From positions 1-64,000 of the forward strand of contig AZLU01000032.1 in the NCBI GenBank assembly GCA_002224055.1: DNA of 64,000 nt, read 5' to 3'. The notes beneath the pieces were generated by a model, which had not been told where the DNA came from, made no database searches, and worked only from the letters and a program-made list of their open reading frames with translations. Positions 1-12,400 of this stretch are shown in pieces; within the stretch, counting starts at the first letter, position 1; each line of letters begins with the position of its first letter. Made by a program: the position numbers and the translations under genes. This DNA is from Pezizomycotina sp. ARF18 (taxonomy: Eukaryota; Ascomycota).

Positions 1-1439
1 TTTTTTTTTTTTCGGACAGCGCAGATCACCAAAGGGAAGAACAAACGAAATTAGTGGTAGTAGCAAAAAAAAAAAAATTTTTTTTCCCGCGGTGCTTTGC
101 ATAAACTTATCGCGATTTGAATTATAAATCTCGAAAGCTTAAAGGACATTAAATAAGAAAACATGACGTTGTAATGCCACCGTCCCAAGCACCCCCCAAA
201 TATTTTGATTGAGCAGTAATAAGGAATGGCAAGATGAAGCGCTCGGAAGTCTTGATTCAGGACTCTCAGGAGAGAATACCCCAGCGCTCAGCGCTCCTCG
301 GTTCTATCAGTAAATAGGATACAAAAACATATATTATCAAATACATCAATACTGCTTTTACCTAACTGGCATCCGGAGTCATATCTCTGTAGATAAAAAT
401 CATAGTAAATTTGCTTCACGAAAGTAAAATTAGGTACTTCTATTCGTGAAGAAATTTCCACCATCTGGCGTTTATATATCTCAAGAGCATTTAAAATATA
501 CTTATATAGCCTAGTTTCTATCTGACGGCGCGAATCGCTACATAGCGTAAAAAATTAATGTAATCCATGATTGCCTTTATAGAAAAAAAGCCGAGTGATA
601 CTTTCACTTTTGGTACCTGGCTGTTCGCGCTGGTCTAGTTTTAGTAGATTTTAAGGATACGCTTAGCCTTAAATATTTGCTTTCATAGGTCAGAGTAAAC
701 GCGCTCTTTCGATAAGTCAAAGACGTATGCTCTTTCTAACTTCAACTTTATCAATGTTCCTCTAGACTCGTGTCCATAAGGGACATTATTACTTTAGCTT
801 TTTTTTTTTTCCCTCTAAAGTTCTTAGCGTTGGTTATAATCATGACATTTAGTGCATGCTAGCAAGTATATATAGCACATGTACACCATTTGGGAGACGT
901 AGAAAGAATACGTCCCATAAAGAGAAAAACTGGTCCTTTCTCTTCCCTTTTTCCTATCCGCTCTGCCCTCAGTGCCGCAAAGGCCCCGGAGGGTATCCCC
1001 TAAATTCCAACATTCAGGATATACTCGTAAACCGTTGAATTTGGTTATATTCGTAAACACTCTTCAGAGTTAATAATAATATCTATAAAAAAAAATTACT
1101 AATAAAGAAGCGGTAACGATATATCGAACCTCCTTAAGATGATTTTTCTTTTCGAGCCCCTCTGCAGTCTTGCTACATAACCCCTTTACGCTACTACTAT
1201 CTGCTGCTCACGCGTTACTCTGCTGCCACTGCCCTCTACCTGCTGCTACTGCCGCTGCCCGCTGCCGTTATCTACTATGCTATCTCTGCCGATCTATGAC
1301 TTTTGCTACTGGTGCTGGTGACTCTGCGCTCTACGCTCTCCACCTGCCTCTGCGCCCGCTTTTCTTTCGTACCTGCATGACCTGCCTTCGCCTCTACCCC
1401 TGTATACCGCTTAGCGCGATGTTACTCCTAGCAAAGAGG

Positions 1440-1461
1440 TTTTTTTTTTTTTTTTTTTTTT
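1440..1461 (+). repeat. poly-T tract, about 22 bases
   Basis: Uninterrupted T run directly after the low-complexity triplet stretch. It is one of more than a dozen A/T homopolymers of 20 bases or more in this window. True length is uncertain if this is long-read sequence. Confidence 0.8.
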
Positions 1462-2012
1462 AAACTATGCAGGCGGGCTCGTTAATATTACTCCTAAAAG
1501 AAACAAGTAGTAGCATAAAAGCTGTATCTGAGTATGCTGAAAACCCCCCCAAAAAAAACCGAGGCGTTCTGAAGACAAGGGTTTCCATATGCGGCTGTTG
1601 TCAATTTGTTTACTACCCCTATTCGTGCCTTCCTACATATATATATATATACTATTATAACCATCTCGAGCTTTTTTAGTTTTCTTCTAAATGACGGGGG
1701 TGAAAGAGTGGTCACTATGAAAACCCAACCACTGTAGACGGAAAAGGGTAACGTAGTACTAGAATCTAGATAGTGCTGGTGGCGTAGAAACTAGCAGACT
1801 TGATTGAATAACTATCTGACCCCTCTGCTGGCGGGGAAAGGGGGGACACGGACAGTAACTAGTACTTAGATACACAAAGAACTAACAATGAAAAGTAAGA
1901 AGCATGTTGTAATAAGCAGTTCGCCGCGCGCAGGCGAACCTCCGGCGGCGTCAATACTACCATCACACGTGACGCCTTGCCCTCTCTGCACAACGGCGCC
2001 ACTATTGTAAGT

Positions 2013-2013
<1 letters not shown>

Positions 2014-2045
<32 letters not shown>
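2014..2045 (+). repeat. poly-T tract, about 32 bases
   Basis: Longest homopolymer seen in the window. It has no recognisable retroposed gene attached on either side. Confidence 0.85.
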
Positions 2046-2254
2046 CAAATTCATGACGTGTTTATTGCTTTGCTGCGACGGGCTACCTGTTTTCGTAAAT
2101 CTATACCCTAATAATCTGTGTTACGTAGAGAGGCATTATAAACAAATAATGTGTGTAACTATCATTTTTTTTTTTTCGCTTTTTCGCTGGTTGTTTTTCA
2201 ACGGGAAAAGAGGAAGAGCTTTACCCAAGATTCGAGGAGGGGAGATGTAACTTT

Positions 2255-2288
2255 CCCCCCCCCCCCCCCAGCCAAAAAAAAAAAAAAA
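2255..2288 (+). repeat. C15 followed by A15
   Basis: A run of about 15 C, four other bases, then about 15 A. A G/C homopolymer of this length is unusual in an AT-rich fungal spacer and may be partly a base-calling artefact. Confidence 0.75.
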
Positions 2289-2397
2289 GGTTGGTGACCA
2301 CGACTAGATTCTCGCTCGTGTAACACAGGAATACTGAACACGCAATTTTGAGCCTCTTTTTGTGGTGCAAAACAAAAATAAAATAAAAGAGGGAGAG

Positions 2398-2425
2398 CAA
2401 GAGAGAGAGAGAGAGACAGAGAGAG
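2398..2425 (+). repeat. GA dinucleotide microsatellite
   Basis: Nearly pure GA repeat with one interrupting GACAGA unit. No gene association is evident. Confidence 0.8.
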
Positions 2426-3539
2426 TACGGGGGTTACTCTGAACCACAATATGATAACAGCAAAGGTAAAGCGATATTGTCCTTGAGAGCGGTACAAGGA
2501 ATATTAATCGATCTACTCTAACGCGAGGAGTTTGCTTATTCTGGAGACCCTTCTTACAGAGTTCACCTACGCTATAAAAAAAAAATTTTTTTTTTCTTCT
2601 TCTCAGGCTCAAAGGCATTTCTGAACCGCCGAACGAAGTTAAAGATATAAGGTTTCGATATTTTGCTGCCTTAGTGAATCTATTGTCTGGGCATCAGCAC
2701 GTGCGCGACGCCAGTGTGTCTTCGACGTTAAAAAAAAAGCTTCTGCCAAAAGAGCTTAATTTTCACACACAAAATGTTAAATAAATTTATTCTCAACACC
2801 ACGGCTCCTATTTTTTCACGATCTTTCACTCATACACCGATCGTCACTCCCTTGTTCGCTTCATCACACTTTTTCACACCGCATTGTCTCCTTTGACCGG
2901 GTTTATTATTTATTGACCAGGGGGGGGGAGCTTACAGGAACACACTTCCGTCCACAAAATACTCAGCGGAGAAATAAATAAACACTCAAAGGAGCTCATA
3001 GGATGAATTCACACCGGGCTTTGACGCCAAGATCTCTCTCTCTCCGCATCTCGCCCGGCGTTGAAAAAGAGCCTCAGAATACGAAATTGAATCGCGTGAT
3101 ATCGTATGAGCAAAGAATAAAAAGCGGAGTCAATGGGAGCAAAAACCGGAGAGAATCAGAAAGGGTCGCGCGAAATAATTTTTGGAGTCCAAGGAGCAAT
3201 TACGTCATTTCTCCTCTGCAATACAACTGTGGAGGGCCTGGAATTACCAGAGCTAAACGCTGATTGGCTGGAAATGAGAAGCGCCACCCTGTAAGTAAAA
3301 CAAGTAAAACCGGTTCGATTTAGAATAGCTTGTTCCCGTTCTGGGCATGACTGGGCGAAAGCTAGTCCGAAGGAGTAATTTCGACAACAAGATGCAGTTG
3401 CCAGTGGTTGTTGGTGTGCAATTTGCGCTCATTTTGTTTGCTTCCTTCATATAGAATAGAATGCGCGAGTGCAGACGTCATAGGGCAGAAGAAAGAGAGA
3501 GGGAAAAAAATATATCGTGAGAAATGTGAAGAAATTGAG

Positions 3540-3872
3540 AGAAGCAGTAGAGACCGGGTAGAATATATTTAATATTTAATATTTAATAGATTCCCCCCAT
3601 TCTCACCTCCAAGTCTCTCTTCTTTCACTTCCCTTTCTTTCAACCATCCTTCCTTCCATCCATCACCAACCCCCCTCTTCTCCTCCCCTTTCCTCTAAGA
3701 GAGACCTACATCTTATCTTCACCGTTACAGCAGACGGTCCAAGATCAAGAGAAATCCTTTTTGTTGCAATAAAGATTTCTAAATAACTCACCATACTTAA
3801 TATCTAATACGTATTAATAACAAAAAAAAAAAAAAAAAAAAAAAACAATAAGAAGAAGAAACACACGGCGAC
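3540..3872 (+). promoter_or_regulatory. CT-rich promoter/5' UTR of the PAP2 gene
   Basis: Pyrimidine-rich tract (TTCCTTCC, CCCCTCTTCTCC and similar) followed by an A24 run ending about 27 bases before the chosen ATG. CT-rich tracts just upstream of the start are typical of constitutive filamentous-fungal promoters. The assignment is by position and composition only. Confidence 0.4.
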
Positions 3873-5086
3873 ATGGGACTCATGGACAGGTTCAGGCGGA
3901 CGGACCCCGTCGCGCCAGGCACCAGGGCGGCGGCCACCACCACCAACACCACGATCTTAAGAACACGGGCGGCGTCGGCGCCAACAGCCAGAACGCCTTC
4001 GTGAACCAGCGCCCTTCGTTCGGCGCGTGATCAAGGCAGCGCTCTGGATCTTCACCATGGCTGCCATGGGAGCTATCGGCCTCGTGTAAGTCTTTTCAAA
4101 TCTACCTCCAATTTTAATCTTCAAGACGTCGTTTTTGTGGAACTAGACGCTAAAATTCTCTCCTCCCTTGCAGATCTACGAAGCAGATCCCGCCCCGACG
4201 CGTAACTTCCCCGTCACCTTCCGCGACGGCGAGATAGTCTACCCGCAGTTCGCCTACCCTCCCGCAAGAACATAATCCCGATCTGGCTCGCCGCCTTCCT
4301 CGCCTTCTTCATCCCGCCACTTTCATCCTCGTAATGCAAATCCGCATCGCTCCTTCTGGGATATCAACGCCCGCCATCATGGGATTACTCTACTCTTTAA
4401 TCACAGCCGCCGTATCCAAGTATTCCTAAAGTGGCTCATCGGCGGTCTCAGGCCTCACTTCCTCGCGGTGTGTAAGCCAGACACGTCAAGATGCAAGGCA
4501 TCGGATACGGAACAATATGTACAATCGAAACATCTGCACGGGAAACAAAAAGGACATCAACGATTCTCTCGAATCTTTTCCATCGGGACATTCAACAGCT
4601 GCATTCGCCGGATTCGTTTCTTGTTCTTCTACTTGAACGCCAAGCTTAAGCTGTGGAGTATTACCACCCCGCCTACTGGAAGATGGTAGTCACTACGCAC
4701 CCCTCCTCGGCGCTACCCTCATCGCGTCATCCCTCACCATAGACGCAATTCCACAACTGGTACGACTGCCTCGCGGGCGCCGTGATCGGTACTATTTGCG
4801 CGTACGGCGCGTACAGGATGGTTACGTCGCCATTCTGGATTGGAGGTACAACCACATCCCCTTCCCAGGGCACTGTCGCGGTGGAGTTGGATTCGGTGGC
4901 GGACAGGGTGGTTATGGAGGTTTGAGCACGCTGTTTTCACGAGGAAGGGTGGTTGGGGAACGATGAGGGTTTTGGACATCATGGGGGATGGGGCATCACG
5001 GAACGCATAATGGGGCGGGCAGAGGGAGTACAGCGCTCAGCTACGGCGACGGCGGGCGGGCCGGCGACTATGGCGCCGGGGCCTGA
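3873..5086 (+). CDS. PAP2-superfamily lipid phosphate phosphatase (DPP1/LPP type)
   Basis: Probable integral-membrane phosphatase that removes phosphate from phosphatidic acid or diacylglycerol pyrophosphate. Visible in order: start MGLMDRFRR; a first membrane helix WIFTMAAMGAIGLV; a GTAAGT intron ending CTTGCAG near 4173; the PAP2 motif-1 block KWLIGGLRPHF near 4430; motif 2 PSGHSTAAFAGF near 4580; LNAKLKLWS; YHPAYWKMVVTTHP; and a motif-3 region HNWYDCLAGAVIGTICAYG near 4750. The tail is glycine-rich and ends YGDGGRAGDYGAGA. The catalytic-core signatures of the family are all present. The reading frame changes several times between these blocks, by single bases, so no one frame covers the gene. 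I read this as sequencing error, although a recent pseudogene is possible. Family assignment is firm; substrate is inferred. Confidence 0.85.
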
Positions 5087-5219
5087 GAGGGTTTAAGTCC
5101 TCGGCGGGATGGGTTGTAGCATATCAGTCGACAAAAACTCCCAGAGGAAAGTTTCCTCACTTCTTTGATTCAATGTCTGGTATGGCAAGGCTCCCCGGGG
5201 GGCACTGAGTATTGATATC

Positions 5220-5918
5220 ACGCTGGCGAGGCTGCTTTTTTGCCTTTGTTCTTTATGTAAAGTAGGCTTTTTCTGATGGTGGGTTTAAATCGAATTGAAG
5301 TCTTTTCTTTTTGAACCGCTATGGGTCACGCATCCTCGCCGGTTTAGTTTTAGTTGTGATATACATCCGTTCCTTCGCCGTTTAAATACGTTTTTTTTTT
5401 TTTTTTTTTTTTTGTTTAATCTGCTCGCTTACTATGGAATAAGGATGCTTTTGCAATGAAGCCCCTTCCTATCCATACTGAGAGTGGTTTTGAACAATAT
5501 GGAAAATCGTGGTATTAAAGGAAACGAATCATACACGGAGGTTTATGATATACTCTAGAAAATCGGTATTTATGCCTTTTTCTCCAGCTCATTCGGGGGT
5601 GGGCGGGGGCGTGAAGCGTTATACCTTACCGAAATATTTTCTGAATTTGATAGTCTGCTTAGTTTGGAAGGTATGTAGAAGCTCCATATTCCCACGAGTC
5701 TCACTCATAAAGGGGCGCTTATGTCGCCTCTGCGTATAGCGTGCGCGCGAAACTCCGTCAGTTATATCGGATGCGTTCTATGCACGCATTCTTAAGCGTA
5801 TATCTCACAAGCGAACTCCTTCAACACAGAAGGGATTATGACAGTGCGGGTGCACACAGTGCAATTCGCATTAAATTAGAAGCGATGGCTAGACGGTCTT
5901 TGTCAGACTACTCACCCC

Positions 5919-5950
<32 letters not shown>

Positions 5951-7560
5951 TTTCTATGAGCGCGGCGGGAAAAAAAATACGATGGGGTTATCGCTAGGTT
6001 TTGCATTTCCTTTTTCTATCAAAGCATCGTTTTGTTACGCCTGAATACATGTTTTGTAGATATTTTTTATCAAGTGGTCGCGTGACGGTCTGTGATGTAT
6101 GTGTTGAGGACCGGTTGTTTCGAAAGTTCCCACAGGAAGCTTTTTTTTCCTTCTCCTGCGCTTGAATATCTGTTTGGCATTGATCCAGCATCTTAGACGC
6201 CGCACGGCGCTCTTGCTTATGTTGGTTGTAAAAAAAGCAGATGGCGGCGGGCTTTTGTATCATATAGCGGCAGAGTTTTGCTGCCTTTTTTATGATAGTT
6301 GGACTTGTCGAGGATAAAGGAGCTGCAGGGTTGGATCAAAAAAAAAAAAAGGGGGGGGGTTTAACCACGATAGGGAGTTGTATTGTCGTTGTGGTTCTAG
6401 GTGTGATATCCATCCTTTTCTTGGCTATTGGATACATGTTTTCATTAATCTGGTTTGCCTACTGTCAAACGCTCGTCTAAAGCCGGCCCTATCCATAAAT
6501 TATGGAAGGAAACGGATCGTACATGAGGCGTATGATATTACTCTGGATAAATTGGCACCTATGTGTTTTCTCCAATCTAGTCGGAGCACAAATCGATGTA
6601 TACCATGTCATTTCCCTGGATTGAATATTCTGCCTCGGTTTGAGAGTTATGTAGCTGCCTCATACTCCTATACGCTCCCAATCATCAAGTAGCGGGTATT
6701 AAATTACGCTTCGTCTGCAATTGTCATGCTTGGTGAACTTCGTCGATGTGTCAGAGCACTTTCTTGCGTTTTCGCGGTTGTATGCGTCGTAAATAGACTC
6801 TTAAACAAATAGAAACTTTATAGGTTCCTGGGAACCAATGTTACATTACAATTAAGCTGAAATAGAAGATATATTCGGGCTGGGTGTTGATGTATTCTAC
6901 CTTAACGTTCAGCACATGCCTTGTAGATAGTATCTTTAAAACGAAAGGAAAGAAAAAAAATTATGAGATCTTGGGGAAGGTTGCCCCTATTGCAATTGGG
7001 GTACAGTAGAAGATATCTTGACTCCTTGTTATCAGCCACCTTTTTTCCTTTTTATGGCGCGGCGAAAGGAAATGATACCATGTGGTTATCAGTAGGTCCG
7101 AAATCTAAGTTTTACATTCCGTTTTATGAACCGTGCGCGATGTGAGGAATACACCTTTTTTAATAGATCATTATGCCTAATCGCCGGACGGTTTCGCGGC
7201 ATATCCATTCTTGAAACTCTCGAGGGGAGGGGGGTTTCTTTCCTTGATAGATGTCTTGTTATGCAACCATAGCGGCCTGTGTGAATAACCATGAGCGCCT
7301 TACTCCCTTATGTTAGTTGGAGACGATCCGTCGGACAACATTGATATCATCCCAATGAAAGTCCAGTATTTTTTTTTTTCCCCTTTTGGTTTTTATGCGG
7401 GTGGCTGCATTGAAATCATCCCCTTGAAGGGTAAAAAACGGCCTTCTGCTTTCCTTCTCTTTTATGATATGGACTCTCGAGTAAAATCGGAATGGCCCAT
7501 TCGCGATAACTACTTGCAGTATCGCCGTTCAATGCTTCCCGTAGAAAAAAAGCTCAAGAG

Positions 7561-7592
<32 letters not shown>

Positions 7593-8700
7593 CTTGCAAC
7601 AAATGTCGGATTATGTGGAGCGTTGATTACGCAATTCACAACGACCACAGGATGGGGCTACTGCTTATACTCGCCATGGAAAAAACAACATAGCGACAGC
7701 TTGGTATCGCCTATACGTGGATTGTCGAAGATAAAGTTGCTGCAGACTTGAGATTTGGTTCCTTTGAACTGCTATGGCGGCGTCGTTGGCGTTGTGGCTG
7801 AATTATCCACTTTTCGGCTATCGGATAATTTTCTTATCTTCATCTGATTTGCTTACTATGAAACGGGTCGTGGACTTTCCTATCCATACTAGTGATTTGA
7901 TGAACATTGAGAAAAACGATTATGATGAGGAGGGGATCTGACATAAGGTGTGTTGTAATCGCTAGAAATCATGTTATATATCTGCATCTGTTTCAAAGGC
8001 GGCGTAAATTCGAATACAATATAATATTATGGTGGTGCGTAAGGGATCTTGGAGCAATTATGGCTCGTTTCGGGCTAAGATCCTAGTACATCAACCGTGG
8101 AGAGATTGGGCGAAGTCAGTAATCGATATTTCTCACTAGTATCATTGCTCCTCGAACCACGTCGTTCTATCGAAGGCTCTATACGGTGTGTGTGTGTCTC
8201 GTAAGAGTACGTTTAAAACAAAGAAACTTATGATGTGACTTGGAACGCGTTTAGAATATCGCGGAGAACGATAGCATTGTATCCCGCTTCTCCTTCTGTA
8301 ATTTTTTTCACAGTTTTTTTCGGGAAAAATATATAGAGTCCCGAGAAAATCTCACACATCTTGAAATGGATGAAATGGATATAGTTAGATGATTACAATG
8401 AGACGGCCTTGTTCTTTTGCTTGTTATGTCCGGTCGCTCTTGCGAGTAAATCGCCGTGGTAAAAATCGCTATACGAGCCGCGGGCGGCGTCGAGGGATAT
8501 CGTATGGGATATGTTCCGGGACCCTTTTTTTCACTTAATAAACGTCTAATTATGGCATGATCCGGCGTTTTGAGGAACATATCCTTGACGGCAAAGAGGG
8601 GACTACGGCATATGGATGCGAGGCGAAACGATGAAGAGGATTGCTATCCTGCTGGAATTCTGGACGACAATCGCGCGTACTTCCGCTTATGTTAGTGAGG
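5220..8700 (+). repeat. decayed tandem array, three units of about 1.0-1.4 kb
   Basis: Three related units can be aligned by eye. Anchors: GCTTACTATGG / GCCTACTGTC / GCTTACTATG near 5430, 6457 and 7852; CTATCCATA near 5470, 6490 and 7884; GTCGAGGATAAAGGAGCTGC at 6307 against GTCGAAGATAAAGTTGCTGC at 7724; CTTATGTTGGTTG / CTTATGTTAGTTGG / CTTATGTTAGTGAGG near 6214, 7308 and 8687. Spacing is about 1.02-1.09 kb for the first step and 1.38-1.42 kb for the second. The units are strongly diverged, and T runs account for part of the length difference. No family was recognised. Confidence 0.6.
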
Positions 8701-8867
8701 ATGGTTGACAAGGATGTTATAACCCGAAGAAAGATGTCCTTTTCGCTTGTCTATTATCGCGGTGAGTGCTTCTTTTTTTTTTTTTTTTTTTTTTTTTAAA
8801 TATAAGCTGTTTAAACTTGGATCTTTTTCTTTAAAGAAGTATGAGTCGGGATTAGTACGGTTCAGAT

Positions 8868-9470
8868 TCTAATGTGATATCCATATTACCTTCCGCCGTC
8901 GGAGTACGTTCGCAGCTACGGCCTGTATCAATCCTCCCGACTGGTGTTGGTGGCGTGGAGTATCTTAAGATAGTCTCTTTTCTTACTGTTATATCCATGC
9001 CGGTTCGGCATCGTGTGAATTATGGCAATAGTTTGGAACTGTCTGGCGACTTTACGATTATCTGACGAGCCCAAATATTCGAATCAGAGCTTGTCATAAG
9101 CCTTTTCTTCTTTACAGTTGTATCCCACCTCGCTTTACATCCTCTGAATTATCGCACACACTGCGTACATCTAGCGGCTTTTCCATTATCAAAGGTACTC
9201 TAGAATCGGATCTAGATCTAGTCATCCCCCTCCCCCTTTTTAAAACCTTCGTATGCCCGTTCCAGTTCCCGTGCATCTCTATTTGAATTATCGTATGACT
9301 AGACACATGTAGCGGCTCGCTGTCATCAGGTGTACTCAGATATGGATCTACATCTAGTCATTACCTCTTTTCTCTTCTTATTTTTAAACTCCTGTATCCC
9401 CATTCTGGTTCGGCCTCGGGCAATATATCATACGTTAGGCACCTCTATATCTTTTCTCATCGAACGTTTC
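8868..9470 (+). repeat. degenerate tandem repeat, period about 130 bp, four to five copies
   Basis: Successive copies begin near 8868, 8971, 9099, 9230 and 9364. Each has a pyrimidine-rich start, a phrase like GTATCCC or TATATCCATGCC, then TGAATTATCG or TGAATTATGG, then TAGCGGCT, TCATCAGGTGTACTC and ATCTAGTCAT-like phrases. Copies two to four are clearly alignable; the first and last are weaker. This looks like a minisatellite inside the larger decayed array. Confidence 0.6.
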
Positions 9471-12400
9471 TTGACGAAGTCACAACTGTGCTTTTAAATA
9501 TTTGGCTGTATTTTGTTCTTGGTAGATTATTATGTCTCTATACTCTGCGCGAACCTTCTAATGAAGATATCGAAAATTCTTATCTCGGGAGTTGGATCAG
9601 TTGTTGGGCTTCATTATCCATTAGTTGCTCGGTGGTGATTTTGTTGTGTTTAACTGGCGTGGGTTACCACATTTCCCGTCTCTTTTCTTTTTTATTGACG
9701 ATAGGACGCTTTGCTTGTCGGATGGGAGTATGGCTCTTGTGGATGGGATGGCAGTTTTATCGAAGTTGTAGCTGTCGACCGCTGCGAAGGATAAAGGAAG
9801 GGGGCCGCGTTCCGTACTACCAAAGAAGAGAAAAGAAAAAGTGTAAGGGAAAGGGAATAATTAAGAAGAAAATGGAAATTGGAAAAAGGAAGATGTCTTT
9901 GGTAATTTACGATTTGATGGTAGCACTGCGACGCTAAGTTATAAATAGTGCTTTGGATGGTAAAACTACAATAAGCTATGGTTTCGTTGTATTGATCTTC
10001 TTAGGGGTGATATCCGTTAACTCTCCCCTGCTCGAGTATTAATCTTGGTGCCTTACGACTGTTGCATGAGGGTATCGAGAGATTGGACATTACGCATTGG
10101 GAGCAAGCAGGTACTCAAACGTATGGCAATACATGAGGACACTTTTGTTGTCGATATGTATCGACGCAAAATTATGATTTCAGAGTTGAGGTCAATATGA
10201 CGATTGGATAGTAGCCGATTATGGGCCATAATATCTCGGGAAAGAGGTTCTCGGTGTATTTTTTTTTTTTTGGACGGAATGAGTATGAACAGCAACTTCG
10301 CCGGACAGTGTCCGATTACAATATCCATTTCTTGGAGTTTGAAGTATTAGAGCACGTCGGGCTTCACCATCCTCAGGACGTTCCATGTCGGTTCTCCTGT
10401 GCTCGGGCGGCGTGGAGCTTATCCTGTGTTAATAATCCATTCTGCTGTATTGACTCTGGGATGTCTTTTTCTATATCATATGTATTATCAGATCTGGCGG
10501 ACATGGATGCTTTCGGTAATTCATGACTAGCTTATTGTGAACCGAAGTTTTGCAGTATCGGTCAGCTATTGGATCGCATGAGCTATGGGTTCGGCGTTCT
10601 GCGTTCTAGCTGCTAAAAGTACTATACCTCGATTTTGTCTACCTTCATCACTGATTTTAGCACTTTATGACTGAGCGAGTTTAGGACTGGGCGAATTGCT
10701 AAATGAAAGGTGCACTTTAGGATAGTTATACATGTCTACTAATTCTTACGTGCGTTGCCGTCATAAGCATTTTCATCGTACGAGAAAGTCTAAAAACACT
10801 TTGTCCCTATCACAGTTTGTTAAGGTGCACAGGGCTACACTTTATCACGAGGTTTTTCCAAGCTTGACTAATTTGTCTCCCAAATGGTGATATCCTCCAT
10901 TCTGTGCATTTTTTTAATGATTGGAGCAGTATATAGATAACGTCACTTTTCGCGATGAATATGGAGTGGCTGGTCTGCATGTGAGAAATATCTCCTTAGC
11001 CGTATACTCATTCATGCCTTTACGAAGTCGTTCCAGTGTTTTGCTTTCAGACTCCACGGAGAGGTCGACATAAACTCCTCGTTGTAGATGTATTAGCGTC
11101 TAATATACTATGAACGGGATCTCCGATCTCTATGGTGATATCTCTTAGTCGAGCCTCCTTTTGAGAATGTGGCGTTATGTTCCAAAGTTCTTCGTCGATA
11201 CGCATGCTGCCACAATGCGGATAAGTATGGTGGTCTTCGAACTGCGGGCCCGAACTTCCCTCGGAAAGCGTGATCGCTGGTACGACGAATTTTTTACTGG
11301 CCATATCATCCGTTATTTTGGAATATTTGCGTTTATTGCCTTCTTAGATACTGGAGTGGAACTGTTGGTGTTATTATCAGCTTGACGGATGCAGTTCTGC
11401 GCTTTTGTATTTAAGATACTTTAAAAAAAAAAAAAAACTACGGGGACGAGTTATATTTCAAGATTTGCGTTCTTTGTGTAAGCCTCGTCAATTGCGTTAG
11501 GCGGGGGATTTTCCATCGGACGAAGATTACCTCCTTGGTGTAATACCGGCAGAGGTGTCGTTTCTGACGTGCTGTAATATCAAAGAGTGGCTAGCAAAAA
11601 TTGTTTGAGGATCGCTATGGCTGGAGCCAAGTGTCACCTCATTCTTTTACGAGTATAAAGGGGTTACAATGGCTTCTTCTAAATTATAACATTGTGCCAT
11701 GTACAGCGCTGTTTGGGTAAGGCATTATCGCAAACCGCGAAGGCAGAAGAATAACTCGCTATGACGCGTTCATTTGAAGTATTATTCGCTGCTGGCTTCA
11801 CAAATGTAATTTAGACAAGGATAGCCATCTATCGAATCAACGGGTTCCTTGCGTTGTTTGTATATTCCACGGTTGTAGGTCCTTGACGGTGAACATTGTC
11901 TGTCGAGGACAGTACAGGACTGGAAACTTCTCGCGTTTTTGTGGCGCTTTTGTGAATATGAGACGATATCTTCAGCCTCTGCTAAACGGGCATTAATTAT
12001 AAATGCTGTTATGCGCCCGATTTTTGCAAAATGATCGAATGCGGACTGCTTGCCTAGGGGTGAGTTATCCTTGGGGTATTCTGCTCTATTTTTATTACTG
12101 TCTACGATCTACTATATAGCGAGGTTCATCAGCATATTACTAGAGCTTCATCTTCTTTAATTAACTCTCTGGGGGGCGGTACACCTGAACTCGTTGCAGC
12201 TGGATTATGGTGAAGTTCATCATCTTGAGATCGTATATTCTGACATATCGTCGGGGACAGTTCTCCAGGAAATACAGTTCAATCGTTGCCACTGATAGTG
12301 CACATGAAGTACGGATAATTGGTCTGTAAAAGATCATTTTCTACGCTCATTTTAAACACATTTTAACCCAATATCATTGCCTGCGGCGGGATGGGTTTAA

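Larger units (their letters stand above)
1..3872. other. gene-free AT-rich region with homopolymers
   Basis: No protein gene or RNA gene is recognised. Short open frames occur, but none has a family motif, a start context or frame continuity that would support it. The stretch contains several long homopolymers, a low-complexity pyrimidine-rich triplet stretch near 1170-1390, a GA microsatellite near 2400, and a C15/A15 double homopolymer near 2255-2288. The last 300 bases before the PAP2 gene are a CT-rich stretch, as is common in the promoters and 5' UTRs of filamentous fungi. Confidence 0.6.

Noticed and set aside
9488-9937. 149-codon plus-strand frame in the T/G-rich desert
   Set aside because: Hydrophobic and K/R-rich content follows from T/G then A/G base bias; it has no motif, lies within repeat-like DNA and ends in low complexity.
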